Source: Agrobacterium vaccinii
Lineage (GTDB): Bacteria > Pseudomonadota > Alphaproteobacteria > Rhizobiales > Rhizobiaceae
DNA: 64,000 nucleotides
Assembly (NCBI RefSeq): GCF_021310995.1
Contig: NZ_CP054150.1
Location: forward strand, 1,426,001-1,490,000
Direction: 5' to 3'
The number at the start of each line of letters is the position of its first letter. The stretch's first letter is position 1. Under the pieces are notes generated by a model that saw only the letters and a program-made list of their open reading frames with translations, did not search any database and was not told the DNA's origin. Position numbers and translations under genes: made by a program. Shown in pieces: positions 1-9,243 of this stretch.

Positions 1-499
1 ACCCAGCGGCTCGCAACTGTCCGGCCGCCATGGTGGAAGCAACAGATGGTATAATGCGGTCATCGGCACCATGTACAAGAAGCACAGGGGTCCGGTTGCT
101 TTCTGGCAAGATGGATATGGGAGGCAAAAGGCCCGAGAACGCGACCACAGCGCCTACGCTCCAACGGCCAGACGCGACGCCATCCAGAGCCATGATTGCG
201 CCTTGTGACACGCCTACGAATGCAACGTCATGAATTCGGTCTTCGAAACCGTTCTGTGTGATCACGTCGCGGATCTTACGGTCGAAACCCTCTCGCGCCT
301 CGCGTATTCGATCAGGATCTAGCTGCATGCCATCAACTTTGAACCACTGATGGCCACCGTACCCGTTACGATATGGCGCATCCGGACTCGCGAATACCGC
401 TGTGGGCAGCCGAGCGTTCCACGACGATGCCAGAGGTTTGAGCTGCTGGCCGGACGCGCCGATGCCGTGGAGGAAGATGATGAGGTGCGACGCTGACAT
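1..499 (-). CDS. Alpha/beta-hydrolase, carboxylesterase family (3' end cut by window edge)
   Basis: The frame is open from an ATG at 499 to the edge of the window, so only the first 166 residues are present. LHGIGASG (residues 10-17) is the oxyanion-hole loop, GVSQG (96-100) is the nucleophile elbow with catalytic Ser98, and VHGADD (142-147) carries the catalytic Asp. The His must lie beyond the edge. This order fits the Abhydrolase_2 group (YpfH/EstB-like cytosolic esterases acting on small esters). The Shine-Dalgarno is weak (GAGA about 6 bases upstream). The physiological substrate cannot be told. Family call is firm. Confidence 0.85.
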   Translation of the reverse strand, partial: MSASHLIIFLHGIGASGQQLKPLASSWNARLPTAVFASPDAPYRNGYGGHQWFKVDGMQLDPDRIREAREGFDRKIRDVITQNGFEDRIHDVAFVGVSQGAIMALDGVASGRWSVGAVVAFSGLLPPISILPESNRTPVLLVHGADDRIIPSVASTMAAGQLRAAG

Positions 500-658
500 G
501 TGATCTCGGTGTTGGGAAACAAACGGAGGGCGCTCAACCCATCATGGGGAGCGCCCTCGTCACCCTAGACAGCAAACGCGCAACCGTCATGGTTGCTGCA
601 GGCCGCCGATATGTGGGTGGTGATCCTTAGATGAGCACCGCCCACGCGTTTTTCAAGG

Positions 659-1108
659 TCACATCGACTCTGCGGTTGTTTCCATCCACGAGCGATGTTT
701 CAGCTCATCCTGATGAGCGGTGAGGAAGAATGCCTTCGTGCTCGGAATGGCATCCTCGTGTTTTGCCGCGCGCTCGTAAGCGGTTACCGTGTCATCCTCG
801 TTCGTCTTCATGGCTTTGAGAATAGCGGAATCGCCGAATAGATCGGCAAGCGCGATCTTGCCCGTCGTCAACATCTGTTTCATGTCGCCTTCCGCAGGAG
901 GTTCGATACCGATCTCCAGTGCGATTTCGTTGAGAACAGCCACGTGCTGGAGATGGTCTTGCTTGAATTCTTCAATTTTCGCAGCCAGCGCCTTGTCGTC
1001 AAGGCGTTCGATGCATGAGTCATATGCTGCGATAGCGTCATGTTCGAGATAAAGCAGATCCTTGACCAGCTTTTCGATGCTTCCTTCGTTTCCAACCATG
1101 GTGACCAT
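659..1108 (-). CDS. Ferritin-like four-helix-bundle protein (DUF2383 type)
   Basis: The 149-residue product is almost entirely helical, with four stretches holding spaced Glu/His: LEHDAIAAYDS near residue 20, EEFKQDHLQHV near 45, NEDDTVTAYERA near 100 and AHQDELKHRSWM near 130. This is the layout of ferritin-like bundles of the DUF2383/PA2169 kind, which may bind metal; the actual role is unknown. I chose the ATG at 1108 because GAGGAG stands just before it; an in-frame extension to 1258 has no ribosome site. A stress-sigma promoter lies 34 bases upstream (1142-1166), so expression in the general stress response is likely. Confidence 0.8.
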   Translation of the reverse strand: MVTMVGNEGSIEKLVKDLLYLEHDAIAAYDSCIERLDDKALAAKIEEFKQDHLQHVAVLNEIALEIGIEPPAEGDMKQMLTTGKIALADLFGDSAILKAMKTNEDDTVTAYERAAKHEDAIPSTKAFFLTAHQDELKHRSWMETTAESM

Positions 1109-1141
1109 AAATTCTTCTCCTCGTTGATGTTGAGGTCCAAT

Positions 1142-1166
1142 AACCAACCGCTTTTGCGATGGTTCC
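1142..1166 (-). promoter_or_regulatory. EcfG-type (general stress) promoter of the ferritin-like gene
   Basis: On the minus strand the sequence reads GGAAC, 16 bases, GGTT. The alphaproteobacterial EcfG consensus is GGAAC-N16/17-cGTT, so one base of the -10 differs. The position, 34 bases before the start codon at 1108, is right for a promoter. Confidence 0.6.
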
Positions 1167-1251
1167 CTTCCGGGGCCGCCCGGTGAACTGAAGCTGCTCG
1201 TGAGGCGACCGCGTCGGAGCGAACACGCCCGCATCGCAACGAATTCCCAAA

Positions 1252-1500
1252 TCACCAAAGCCTGCGGCGCGCCGCATCGCGCGTGGCGACATGAACGAGT
1301 ACTGCGGTTGATAGGAGGATGCTGGACACCAACACGGCAATAGACAGCAATCCACCGTTTGATATCTCAGCCTTTGCAGAGAGGCCTGAATCCTTGGGTA
1401 GCTTCAGCGATACTTCCGCCCGCTGGCGATCACTGATAAACGCTGGCCTCGCATCTTTGCCATCTTCATGATTGGAAAGTGGCTTTTCCTTATGTCTCAT
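1252..1500 (-). CDS. Small single-pass membrane protein, function unknown
   Basis: The 82-residue product has a charged N-terminal half rich in Lys, Asp and Arg, then one hydrophobic helix at about residues 50-71 (LLSIAVLVSSILLSTAVLV), and ends in a basic Arg-rich tail. It would sit in the inner membrane with a short polar tail. A longer frame to 1761 exists, but the ATG at 1500 is preferred because a perfect stress-type promoter lies only 45 bases upstream (1545-1569) and AAGGG precedes the ATG. I do not recognise the family. The promoter is the main evidence that the gene is real. Confidence 0.6.
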   Translation of the reverse strand: MRHKEKPLSNHEDGKDARPAFISDRQRAEVSLKLPKDSGLSAKAEISNGGLLSIAVLVSSILLSTAVLVHVATRDAARRRLW

Positions 1501-1544
1501 CCCTTGCTCTGCCTTCAGCCTTGGTCCGGGAGTTTCGACCCGGA

Positions 1545-1569
1545 AACGCAGCGGATATGCCGATGTTCC
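1545..1569 (-). promoter_or_regulatory. EcfG-type promoter of the small membrane protein gene
   Basis: On the minus strand the sequence reads GGAAC, 16 bases, CGTT, an exact match to the EcfG general-stress consensus. It lies 45 bases before the start codon at 1500. Confidence 0.7.
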
Positions 1570-1592
1570 GCAATTCTCAGCCAACATTACGT

Positions 1593-2480
1593 TTACGTTG
1601 CCTGCGGCTGCTGTTGCGTCCTCTTCCGGCTCGCCGCCCGCCGAGCCGGTCTGAGTTCTTCGATCGTCGGTTGCCACCATTCTGCTCCATCGGGTGCAGA
1701 AGTTTTCGACGGCCATGCCTGAACGAGTTCTTCGAAAGTAGGTTTCCGCCAAATTCCCCAAACGTGATCGTCGGTGACACCAGGGTAGAATTCGCCGACG
1801 ACCTCCGGGTCAACGATCTCCCCGGTCACCTCTTCAAAGACAACCAGACCGTACCGGATTGCGACGACGCGTCCAGCGGGCGGAAGGTCGTCGCTGTTCA
1901 ATGGATAGCGCCGTCTCTTTCTTTCTGCCGACCGTGCTTTCGACTTCGCTTCCTCTTCTGTTCCCTTTCGCTCGGCCGCACGGCGTCGCCGTTCCTCAGG
2001 TTCGTTCCGGCGTGCTGCTTCCTCGATCTTAGGCCATCGATCCTTGAGCTCTTGAAATGAACGAAACGGAACGTGCCACACCTTGAGGTCGCCATCCCAT
2101 CGCGAATAGGGAACCTCATGAAGCCTGTCGACGACGGTTGTCGAATAGGGAGTCTTGATGCGAAAACCCGCTCTTCCAGGCTCCAGGTAAGCACTCTGGA
2201 TCGGATCGAAGTCGAAGGCATCCCTGCCCTTCGCGTCGGCGAAGGCATCGGCTTCAGCCTCAAGTTCCGCCAGCCACCGAGTGAACCGACGCGAAGCCGT
2301 GCGGCCAGGGACGAACCACGCTTGACGAGCGTCGCTCCACCGGGCGCGGGGAAAGTGTTCCCGGAACTGTTCCACAGTTACCCTGTCATACGGAAAGCTA
2401 ACGTCGGCACCGGGGGTGGCATCGGCTTCAACCTTACCTTCGACATCGTCTGGTGTGGCTTTGTTACTCATGACGATCAT
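1593..2480 (-). CDS. Hypothetical protein with two HARP-like repeats
   Basis: This 295-residue protein shows an internal repeat. Residues about 29-75 (YDRVTVEQFREHFP, then RWSDARQAWFVPG) and about 107-150 (YSTTVVDRLHEVPYSRWDG, then LKVWHVPF) share the pattern: Tyr, hydrophobic helix, Arg/Tyr-x-Asp, Trp-x-Val-Pro. This resembles the HARP domain that binds DNA in annealing helicases such as SMARCAL1. No helicase part is present. A strongly charged Arg/Glu/Lys coiled segment follows (about 155-195), then a C-terminal part with several Trp residues. The HARP link is my inference from pattern. The start could also be the ATG four codons later. Confidence 0.6.
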   Translation of the reverse strand: MIVMSNKATPDDVEGKVEADATPGADVSFPYDRVTVEQFREHFPRARWSDARQAWFVPGRTASRRFTRWLAELEAEADAFADAKGRDAFDFDPIQSAYLEPGRAGFRIKTPYSTTVVDRLHEVPYSRWDGDLKVWHVPFRSFQELKDRWPKIEEAARRNEPEERRRRAAERKGTEEEAKSKARSAERKRRRYPLNSDDLPPAGRVVAIRYGLVVFEEVTGEIVDPEVVGEFYPGVTDDHVWGIWRKPTFEELVQAWPSKTSAPDGAEWWQPTIEELRPARRAASRKRTQQQPQAT

Positions 2481-2695
2481 AACGCCTGTCGGACCCGTCA
2501 GGTTTCCAACAGTTATGCCGCAACGCGCAGGAGTTTCGATGCAAGCTCGGAGACTAGAGCGGAAACAATCGACGCGTGCTGGCCCGAAACAGACCTCGAA
2601 GACGCTGTAAGTGTTGGCCTAACAAAAACTCAGGAGCCAGCCTATCGGAGTCGTTATATTCTGTACATCTTGGAAAAGAACAACAGGAGAGGCCG

Positions 2696-3187
2696 ATGCT
2701 AACGATGCCGGAAATGGTCGAACGCGAACCACAGCGTTATGTCGCTGTTCGTTTGCCAGTTGTAATCCCGTTCGACGAGGACGTCGATCCAGCTTTCGAT
2801 GAACTGTTCGATGCTTTCGCGCGAGCGGGAGTTGCACCAGACGGTGTCGAGTTCATCAAGTTCAACCTAATTGATATGCCGCGCCTCGAGATTGAAACAG
2901 GTATGACCACAGATGGGTCAATTCCACTTTCGGGCCGTCTGGTCGAAGGCGTCCTGCCTGGAGGACGATATGTCCGAATGACCTACAATGGCCCCTATGA
3001 AGGACTTTATGATGCTACCGCCATGCTCGTCGGATGGGCAAAGGAGAAGGGCTTGGTATGGGACTCATCGAGCACAGAGGCTGGAGAGCTGTTCGCGTGC
3101 CGGCTCGAGGTACACGATAACAATCCTTCAGTTGAACCTGATCCAAGCAAGCTGATAACAACGTTGCTTTTCAAGCTGGCAGACTGA
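2696..3187 (+). CDS. GyrI-like small-molecule-binding domain protein
   Basis: The 163-residue protein fits a stand-alone GyrI-like/AraC effector-binding domain. It begins with a beta strand (RYVAVRLPVVIPF), has a central helix (AFDELFDAFARAGV), and carries the typical segment GGRYVRMTYNGPYEGLYDA at about residues 91-109, followed by a helix and a closing strand. Such domains bind drugs or other small molecules, or hydrolyse cyclopropanoids, in the cytoplasm. There is no DNA-binding part, so it is not a regulator by itself. The start at 2696 has GGAGAGG 5 bases upstream. It stands alone between oppositely oriented genes. Confidence 0.75.
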   Translation: MLTMPEMVEREPQRYVAVRLPVVIPFDEDVDPAFDELFDAFARAGVAPDGVEFIKFNLIDMPRLEIETGMTTDGSIPLSGRLVEGVLPGGRYVRMTYNGPYEGLYDATAMLVGWAKEKGLVWDSSSTEAGELFACRLEVHDNNPSVEPDPSKLITTLLFKLAD

Positions 3188-3303
3188 TTAGGAAATTGGA
3201 GTATGGCGGCTGTTGGCCCCAAGCAGACATCCACCGTCGGAGAAATGGTCTTGATTATCCTGACTTCGCGGCGCTGCAAATGTCGGAAATCTGCGACAAT
3301 AGC

Positions 3304-4194
3304 CTAGCTTTGAGCCACCGCATCGCAACTCTTTTGCCCCCGCCTTGATTTCGTCAGAACTTCGAAGATCACTGATCCCATGACCAGGCTGCCGCCGACC
3401 CATGTAGCCCATGCGGGAATTTCCCCGAAGGCTATCCAGACCCAAAGCGGCGCAAGCGGGTTTTCCAAGCTGCCTATCAAGGCAGAGCGAGTGGCTGAGA
3501 TCAACCGGGTTCCGACCGTCATCAACAGCAGACCGAGGCCGAACTGAACGGTTCCAAACAGCACGAGGTCTAACATGACAGGGGCCGTTACCTGCATGGG
3601 CTGAGCGAATGGCAGCACTACGAGTGCGCAGAGAAAGGCGGACAGGGAGGCTGCCGGGAGCATGGAAACATGCCGGCTCTTGCGGATGATGACCATCATT
3701 ACGGCATAAGATAGCGCCATCGTCGTCGCGAAGGCGTAACCTGTTAAATGGCTGCCTGACGCTTGCGGGTTAACGATGATCATAACGCCGACCAGCGCCA
3801 TGAAACTTGCCGACCATGTCGTCCAGTCTTCCCGCTCGCCCAAGAACACAAGGGCAATTACGGCGGTCATGAAAGGAATTGCGGCATGGATTGTCATCAC
3901 GTCTGCCACCGGGGCCAGGCGCAAGGCATTGATGAAGCAAACCGTGGCAACCGTAGACAGCACCATGACCCAGAAGCCGGGCATTCCAATGGCAAGGACT
4001 GTTCGCCGTAAGTCTTGCCGATACCGCCAGACCACATAAGCGCCGATGAACAGCCCGCCAAAAATTCCTCGCCAGAACAGAACCGTCCACACATCGAGCC
4101 TGATGAGCTGGGTGAAGTATCCGGACAGGCTGTAGGCGATTGCAGAGCCTACAATCAGCAGCGTGCCAAGCCATTTGTTGTGATCGTCTTGCAT
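3304..4194 (-). CDS. EamA/DMT-family membrane transporter
   Basis: The 296-residue product has about ten hydrophobic helices arranged as two EamA repeats (residues about 10-140 and 155-285), the usual size for a drug/metabolite exporter of the inner membrane. The first repeat ends in the typical VFLGERE segment, the second in a shorter version around WIAFGEIP. The ATG at 4194 is chosen because GGGGG lies 5 bases upstream; twelve further in-frame codons reach 4230 without a ribosome site. It is divergent from the WYL regulator at 4273, with a perfect palindrome between them, so that regulator probably controls it. The substrate is unknown. Confidence 0.85.
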   Translation of the reverse strand: MQDDHNKWLGTLLIVGSAIAYSLSGYFTQLIRLDVWTVLFWRGIFGGLFIGAYVVWRYRQDLRRTVLAIGMPGFWVMVLSTVATVCFINALRLAPVADVMTIHAAIPFMTAVIALVFLGEREDWTTWSASFMALVGVMIIVNPQASGSHLTGYAFATTMALSYAVMMVIIRKSRHVSMLPAASLSAFLCALVVLPFAQPMQVTAPVMLDLVLFGTVQFGLGLLLMTVGTRLISATRSALIGSLENPLAPLWVWIAFGEIPAWATWVGGSLVMGSVIFEVLTKSRRGQKSCDAVAQS

Positions 4195-4230
4195 TGTCGC
4201 CCCCTTGCATTCGGAACCTTGTAATCTCAT

Positions 4231-4256
4231 ACTACTGACACCGTTTTGTCAGTAGT
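4231..4256. promoter_or_regulatory. Operator palindrome between exporter and WYL regulator
   Basis: ACTACTGACA, six bases, TGTCAGTAGT is a perfect 10-bp inverted repeat lying in the 78-base gap between the two divergent starts (4194 and 4273). Size and place suit a dimeric repressor or activator acting on both genes. The likely binder is the regulator at 4273-4959. Confidence 0.75.
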
Positions 4257-4272
4257 GTTTGAAAGGCTTCTC

Positions 4273-4959
4273 ATGCGCCGTGCAGATCGTCTTTTCGATA
4301 TTATTCAGGCGCTGCGCGGAACGACACAACCCACTACAGCCGCTGCGCTCGCGCAAAAACTCGAAGTGACTCCTCGGACCATCTATCGCGACATCGCGAC
4401 CTTGCAGGCACGTCGGATTCCGATCGAGGGTGAGCCTGGTCTCGGTTATTTCTTGCGCAAAGGATTTGATTTACCGCCTCTGATGTTCACAATGGAAGAA
4501 ATCGAGGCAATCACTGTCGGTGCCAATCTCGTGCAACGGATTCGTGATCCGAAACTGCAGGAAGCGGCCGAGAGCGTCCTGAATAAGCTACAGCATACCG
4601 TTCCCAAGGAACTGCGCTCCTACCTGGCGTCTCCCCGGTTCTATGTTTCGGAAGGGGATGCAGTCCGACCGGAGGGGATCGAGCTGCTCGACGTGCGCAA
4701 TGCAATCCGCACATGCCGCAAGATCAGCATCAGCTACATCGACGACCAACAGCGCCGATCACAACGCACAATCTGGCCTGTCGCCACGGTCTATTATGTC
4801 GATGTTACGTTGATTGCCGCATGGTGCGAGCTTCGGGGGGATTATCGTCATTTCCGTGCAGATCGTATCCTGCAATCCAAAGTGCTTGACGATCGATTTG
4901 CCGCAGATAGCAGCGCTATGATGGCCGAGTGGATGGCGACGCGTTCGCAGAAATCCTAA
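4273..4959 (+). CDS. YafY-type transcriptional regulator (HTH + WYL domain)
   Basis: The 228-residue protein opens with MRRADRLFDIIQALRG and a winged helix-turn-helix at about residues 15-60 (ALAQKLEVTPRTIYRDIATL), of the HTH_11/DeoR-like type. The C-terminal half, from about residue 130, is a WYL domain: the ISYIDDQ strand, then RTIWPVATVYYVDVTLIAAWCELRGDYRHFRADRI. WYL domains sense ligands, often nucleic acids or small molecules. The ATG at 4273 has GAAAGG 6 bases upstream and avoids overlap with the palindrome at 4231-4256, which earlier in-frame starts would cross. Role: probably controls itself and the divergent exporter. Confidence 0.85.
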   Translation: MRRADRLFDIIQALRGTTQPTTAAALAQKLEVTPRTIYRDIATLQARRIPIEGEPGLGYFLRKGFDLPPLMFTMEEIEAITVGANLVQRIRDPKLQEAAESVLNKLQHTVPKELRSYLASPRFYVSEGDAVRPEGIELLDVRNAIRTCRKISISYIDDQQRRSQRTIWPVATVYYVDVTLIAAWCELRGDYRHFRADRILQSKVLDDRFAADSSAMMAEWMATRSQKS

Positions 4960-5139
4960 TCCCGCAAGACTTGTTGTCCCGATTTTCAAGTCACCGCAGG
5001 ATATGGAATTTTGTAGCCGCCGCAATGTCAGCTATTGGCGCATCAGCGCCATTGCGTCATTTGGCCCAAACTGGTCATCAGAGTGGACTGTCACGGTCCT
5101 GTCAGGTAGATGGGGGCTTGTAAATGGTAAGGAATAACG

Positions 5140-5787
5140 ATGGCTTTGCATTTCTCCGGCGTTGTCCTCGATCTTGATGGGCTCCTTCTTGACACGGAAA
5201 GACTCCAGTTCGAAGTCGGACCAGCAGTCTTGAGGGACCTCGGTTATGACCTCGCTCCCGCCTTCTTTCGGACTCTCGTTGGAATTGACCGTACTGAGAG
5301 CGCAAGGCTGATCAATCTCGAACTTGGCGCGAGCATCGACGGAGCAGAACTCGACCGTGTTTGGAACGGAGCCATGGATGACAGAATGCGGGACGGCATC
5401 CCTTTGCGTCCAGGCGTTCATGACTTCCTAGACGCGCTTGACCAGCACCAATTGCCTCGGGCCATCGCCACGAATAGCGTAACCGCGCGGGCGGAATGGA
5501 AGCTTGAGCACGCGGGCCTTCTGAAGCGGATCGACGCGGTCGTGGGTGTTGACAAGGTTGCGCGTGGAAAACCCGCTCCAGACGTTTATGTTGCTGCGGC
5601 GAAGACCCTCAGCTTGGAGCCATCTCAATGTATCGCATTGGATGACAGCGATCTCGGCGTGCGGGCTGCGCTGGCGGCAGGCATCGGCAAAGTCATCCAA
5701 ATCCCTGATCTCGTTATGAGCAAGGATTTAAGCGCTCACCATCAGGTCGATTCGCTATATGACGCCCGCACCGTAATGGGCATGTAG
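5140..5787 (+). CDS. HAD-superfamily phosphatase, beta-phosphoglucomutase-like
   Basis: This 215-residue protein is a complete HAD-IA hydrolase. Motif I is DLDGLLLDTE (residues 11-20, nucleophile Asp11 and acid/base Asp13), motif II lies at ATNS near 109, motif III is the Lys of KPAPDVYVAA near 147, and motif IV is ALDDSDLGVRAALAAG near 166. The helical cap sits between motifs I and II. Such enzymes remove phosphate from sugar phosphates or similar small metabolites in the cytosol. AAGGA lies about 8 bases before the ATG. The gene stands alone; about 180 bases upstream and 195 downstream show nothing I can name. Confidence 0.88.
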   Translation: MALHFSGVVLDLDGLLLDTERLQFEVGPAVLRDLGYDLAPAFFRTLVGIDRTESARLINLELGASIDGAELDRVWNGAMDDRMRDGIPLRPGVHDFLDALDQHQLPRAIATNSVTARAEWKLEHAGLLKRIDAVVGVDKVARGKPAPDVYVAAAKTLSLEPSQCIALDDSDLGVRAALAAGIGKVIQIPDLVMSKDLSAHHQVDSLYDARTVMGM

Positions 5788-5982
5788 CATCGGGGGGCTG
5801 GCGTTGGCCTTCACGCTGAGAGTGGTATGACCGCTTATGGCGCAAAGCTGCCAATGTAGTAGTCGGCCCTTGCCGGGCATTGGCAGTCCCATTTTGCAGA
5901 TCAGGGTCGACATGGTGATAGACGCAGAAGTTCATTCGCCACACGTTGCACCTATTCCGTCGCGGATTACTGGCCTTTTAGA

Positions 5983-8900
5983 CTACTGGAAATTCCGGCT
6001 CTTCACCTTGAGACTATCGATATGCAAATCCGGGATGAAGATGTCACGAACCTTGTTCGGCTTTGGACGATCCCTCGCATCCCCGCCTCCATGCGATCCG
6101 TGCGCGAACTCATCGCCCCTTCCACTCGGGTTCCGGAACTCCGCGTTGCGGTTCGACAGAGACGAAAGATCTCCAGACAAATCATCAAGCTGCCGGGCGA
6201 TCAGATGAACGACATCCCCCTCCCTCTGGATCTTGCCCTGTATCGCCATCATGGATGCTCCGAGCACGATGCGGCGGCGCTTTTCGAATAGCGACGGCCA
6301 GACGACGATATTAGCGATGCCCGTCTCGTCTTCCACGGTTATGAACATGACACCCTTCGCCGAGCCGGGTTTCTGCCGGACGAGCACAAGCCCGGCAACG
6401 CAGAGCCAGCTCTTGTCGCGGGCATTCATCGCATCGGCGCAGGTGACGATGCGGCGTGCGGCCAGATCCCGGCGCAGGAATGACAACGGGTGCGCTCGAA
6501 GCGTCAGGCCAACGTGTTGATAGTCCTCGACCACGTTGTGTCCTTCCGTCATTTGCCTGAGTTCGACTTCCGGCTCCTGCTGCTCCGCGACAGTCTTCAT
6601 TTCCCGCTCGGCGGCCGCCACGAACAGTGGAAGCGGCTCGTCGCGCAACGCCTTGATCGCCCAGAGCGCATCCCGACGCTCGATATCGAATGCTGGTCGG
6701 AAGGCATCGGCTTCGGCAAGTTGAACCAGCGCCTCTGATGGCACTTCCGAGCGTCGCCACACGTCATCGACGCTTTCGAATGGACGCTCGATCCGGGCGG
6801 CGACAATCCTCGCGGCATCTCGAACGGCCAGTCCGGTGACCTGGCGCATGCCAAGCCGAACGGCATGGCGGTCTGTGCCGGGGATCTCCTCAAGCGTGCA
6901 GTCCCAGCGTGAATGTTGAACGGAGATCGGCCGGACTTCGACACCGTGCTTCTGCGCGTCGCCGATGATTTGGGCGGGCGCGTAAAAGCCCATCGGAAGC
7001 GAGTTCATGAGCGCCGCGGCGAAGGCATCCGGGTAGTGGCATTTGATGAAACAGCTCGCATAAGCGATGAGCGCGAACGATGCAGCATGGCTTTCCGGGA
7101 AGCCGTAGCTGCCGAAGCCTTCGAGCTGCGAAAAGGTCTTCTCGGCAAATTCCGGCGTGTACCCGTTCTTCACCATTCCGGAGACGAGCTTGTCCTTGAA
7201 CCGACTCACGCCGCCAGTGAATTTGAAAGTCGCCATCGACTTGCGAAGCTGGTCCGCCTCCCCGCCCGTGAACCCGGCGCAGACCATGGCCACCCGCATG
7301 GCAGATTCCTGAAACAGCGGCACGCCCAGCGTCTTGCCAAGCACTGCCTCCAGCTCGGGTGTGGGATATTCGACGGGTTCCTTGCCTTCGCGGCGACGGA
7401 GGTATGGATGCACCATATCGCCCTGTATCGGCCCCGGTCGGACGATCGCTACTTGGACCACCAAATCATAAAATGTCCTGGGCTTCAGCCGAGGAAGCAT
7501 GGCCATCTGCGCCCGGCTCTCTACCTGAAACGTGCCGAGGGTGTCCGCCTTCCGGATCATCGCATATGTCGGCCCGTCTTCCTGCCGTATCTTGGCGAGA
7601 TCGAGATCCTCGTGCTTGTGCTCCCGGATCAGGTCGAAGGCTTTCTGCATACAGGTGAGCATGCCGAGCGCCAGCACGTCGACCTTCATCATCTTCAATG
7701 CTTCGACATCGTCCTTGTCCCATTCGATCACCTGAGGATCTTCCATGGCGGCGGGTTCTATCGGGACAAGATCGTCCAAGCGTGAACGCGTCAGGACGAA
7801 TCCGCCGACATGCTGGCCCAGATGTCTCGGTGCCCCCATCAGCTCCCGCGCCAGCCGCAACGTCATCACGAGACGATAGTCGTCGGGGTTGAGGTTCAGC
7901 TCGCGAACGTTGCGCTCGGTCACCTCTTCCGACCACGACCACAGACCGGACGACAGCGCCTTGGTCACGTCCTCCGGAAGCCCCATCGCCTTGCCGACAT
8001 CCTTGATTGCGCCCTTGGCCCGGTAGCGCGTTACGGTGCAGACGAGCGCGGCCCGATCACGGCCGTATGTCTTGTAGATCCACTGGATGACCTCTTCGCG
8101 ACGCTGGTGTTCGAAGTCGACATCAATGTCCGGCGGCTCGTTGCGTTCCTTGCTGACGAACCGCTCGAACAGCAAATCGTTGGTCTCGGGATCGATCGAT
8201 GTGATACCGAGAATGTAGCAGATAGCGCTGTTGGCCGCCGATCCCCGGCCCTGGCAAAGTATGCCCTGCCCCCGCGCGAAACGGACGATGCTGTAGACAG
8301 TCAGGAAGTACGGCGCGTATTCCATCTCCTTGATGAGATCGAGTTCGTGCTTGACCGTCCGCAGCACGCTTTGCGGCAGACCCTCCGGGTATCGGTCAGG
8401 AATACACTCACGGACGCATTGCTCCAGCGACTGCTGCGCATCCAAGCCGTCGATCAGCGCTTCCTCGGGATACTCGTAGGTCAGCTCCTCGAGCGAGAAC
8501 CTGCATTGCTCGACGATCTCCATCGTGCGTTCGAGAGCCTGCGTGTATCGTGGGAACAAGCGCTCCAACTCTTCCGGGGGCTTGAGATAGCGGTCGGCAT
8601 GCCGTTCCCTGTCGAAGCCCACGTCGTCGATGGTCGTATTCGTGCGAATGCAGGTAACGATGTCCTGAAGCTGTCTTCTGGACGGCTCATGGAAGAGAGC
8701 ATCGTTTGTGACGACAGTCTTCACCTTGAACTTCGCCGCGAGGTTCGAAAGCTCATGCAGCCGCATCTGGTCGTTGGGTCGCCGTCTGAGGCTGAGCGAA
8801 AGATAGGCGCGCCTGCCGAATATCTCCGTCATCTTGCGGAGCTGCACAGCACAGACATCGTCTGCGAGATCAGGCACGAGAATGCCGATCAGGCCGTCGG

Positions 8901-9243
8901 CATAGAGGGCGAGATCATCAATATGAAGGATGCAGTTGTTCTTGCCGCCCCGGCCCTTGCCGACGGTAATCAGTCGGGTGAGCCGGGAGTACGCTGCCTT
9001 GTCCGTCGGGTAGACGAGCACAGACATGCCGTCCTGCAGATCGAGCCGACAGCCTACGACCAGACGAATCCCGGTTTCGCGGGAAGCTTCCAACGCGCGT
9101 ACGATCCCCGCCAGGCTGTTGCGGTCCACCACACCGATGGCGTCGATGCCGAGTTCTTTCGCCGTCGCGAACAGCTCCTGCGCGGACGATGCGCCTCGCA
9201 GGAAGGAGAAATGTGTCGTGACCTGGAGTTCAGCATATTTCAT
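5983..9243 (-). CDS. dnaE2: Error-prone DNA polymerase DnaE2 (ImuC)
   Basis: This 1086-residue protein is a C-family polymerase. The N-terminal PHP domain starts [16 protein letters not shown]. The palm carries the catalytic PDIDVDFEH motif near residue 375. A helix-hairpin-helix region and a C-terminal OB-fold ([18 protein letters not shown]) follow. DnaE2 is the translesion synthesis polymerase of the ImuABC mutasome, active in SOS-induced mutagenesis. It is the last gene of imuA-imuB-dnaE2: its ATG overlaps the imuB stop as ATGA, which fixes the start at 9243 rather than the in-frame codon at 9270. A 33-bp copy of its codons for [11 protein letters not shown] recurs as a relic at 23589-23621. 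Confidence 0.96.
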   Translation of the reverse strand: MKYAELQVTTHFSFLRGASSAQELFATAKELGIDAIGVVDRNSLAGIVRALEASRETGIRLVVGCRLDLQDGMSVLVYPTDKAAYSRLTRLITVGKGRGGKNNCILHIDDLALYADGLIGILVPDLADDVCAVQLRKMTEIFGRRAYLSLSLRRRPNDQMRLHELSNLAAKFKVKTVVTNDALFHEPSRRQLQDIVTCIRTNTTIDDVGFDRERHADRYLKPPEELERLFPRYTQALERTMEIVEQCRFSLEELTYEYPEEALIDGLDAQQSLEQCVRECIPDRYPEGLPQSVLRTVKHELDLIKEMEYAPYFLTVYSIVRFARGQGILCQGRGSAANSAICYILGITSIDPETNDLLFERFVSKERNEPPDIDVDFEHQRREEVIQWIYKTYGRDRAALVCTVTRYRAKGAIKDVGKAMGLPEDVTKALSSGLWSWSEEVTERNVRELNLNPDDYRLVMTLRLARELMGAPRHLGQHVGGFVLTRSRLDDLVPIEPAAMEDPQVIEWDKDDVEALKMMKVDVLALGMLTCMQKAFDLIREHKHEDLDLAKIRQEDGPTYAMIRKADTLGTFQVESRAQMAMLPRLKPRTFYDLVVQVAIVRPGPIQGDMVHPYLRRREGKEPVEYPTPELEAVLGKTLGVPLFQESAMRVAMVCAGFTGGEADQLRKSMATFKFTGGVSRFKDKLVSGMVKNGYTPEFAEKTFSQLEGFGSYGFPESHAASFALIAYASCFIKCHYPDAFAAALMNSLPMGFYAPAQIIGDAQKHGVEVRPISVQHSRWDCTLEEIPGTDRHAVRLGMRQVTGLAVRDAARIVAARIERPFESVDDVWRRSEVPSEALVQLAEADAFRPAFDIERRDALWAIKALRDEPLPLFVAAAEREMKTVAEQQEPEVELRQMTEGHNVVEDYQHVGLTLRAHPLSFLRRDLAARRIVTCADAMNARDKSWLCVAGLVLVRQKPGSAKGVMFITVEDETGIANIVVWPSLFEKRRRIVLGASMMAIQGKIQREGDVVHLIARQLDDLSGDLSSLSNRNAEFRNPSGRGDEFAHGSHGGGDARDRPKPNKVRDIFIPDLHIDSLKVKSRNFQ

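Noticed and set aside
1479..2060. Plus-strand open frame of 193 codons
   Set aside because: It is antisense to the HARP-like gene and the stress-promoter region; composition is non-protein-like (Arg/Ser/Pro/Phe/Cys runs).
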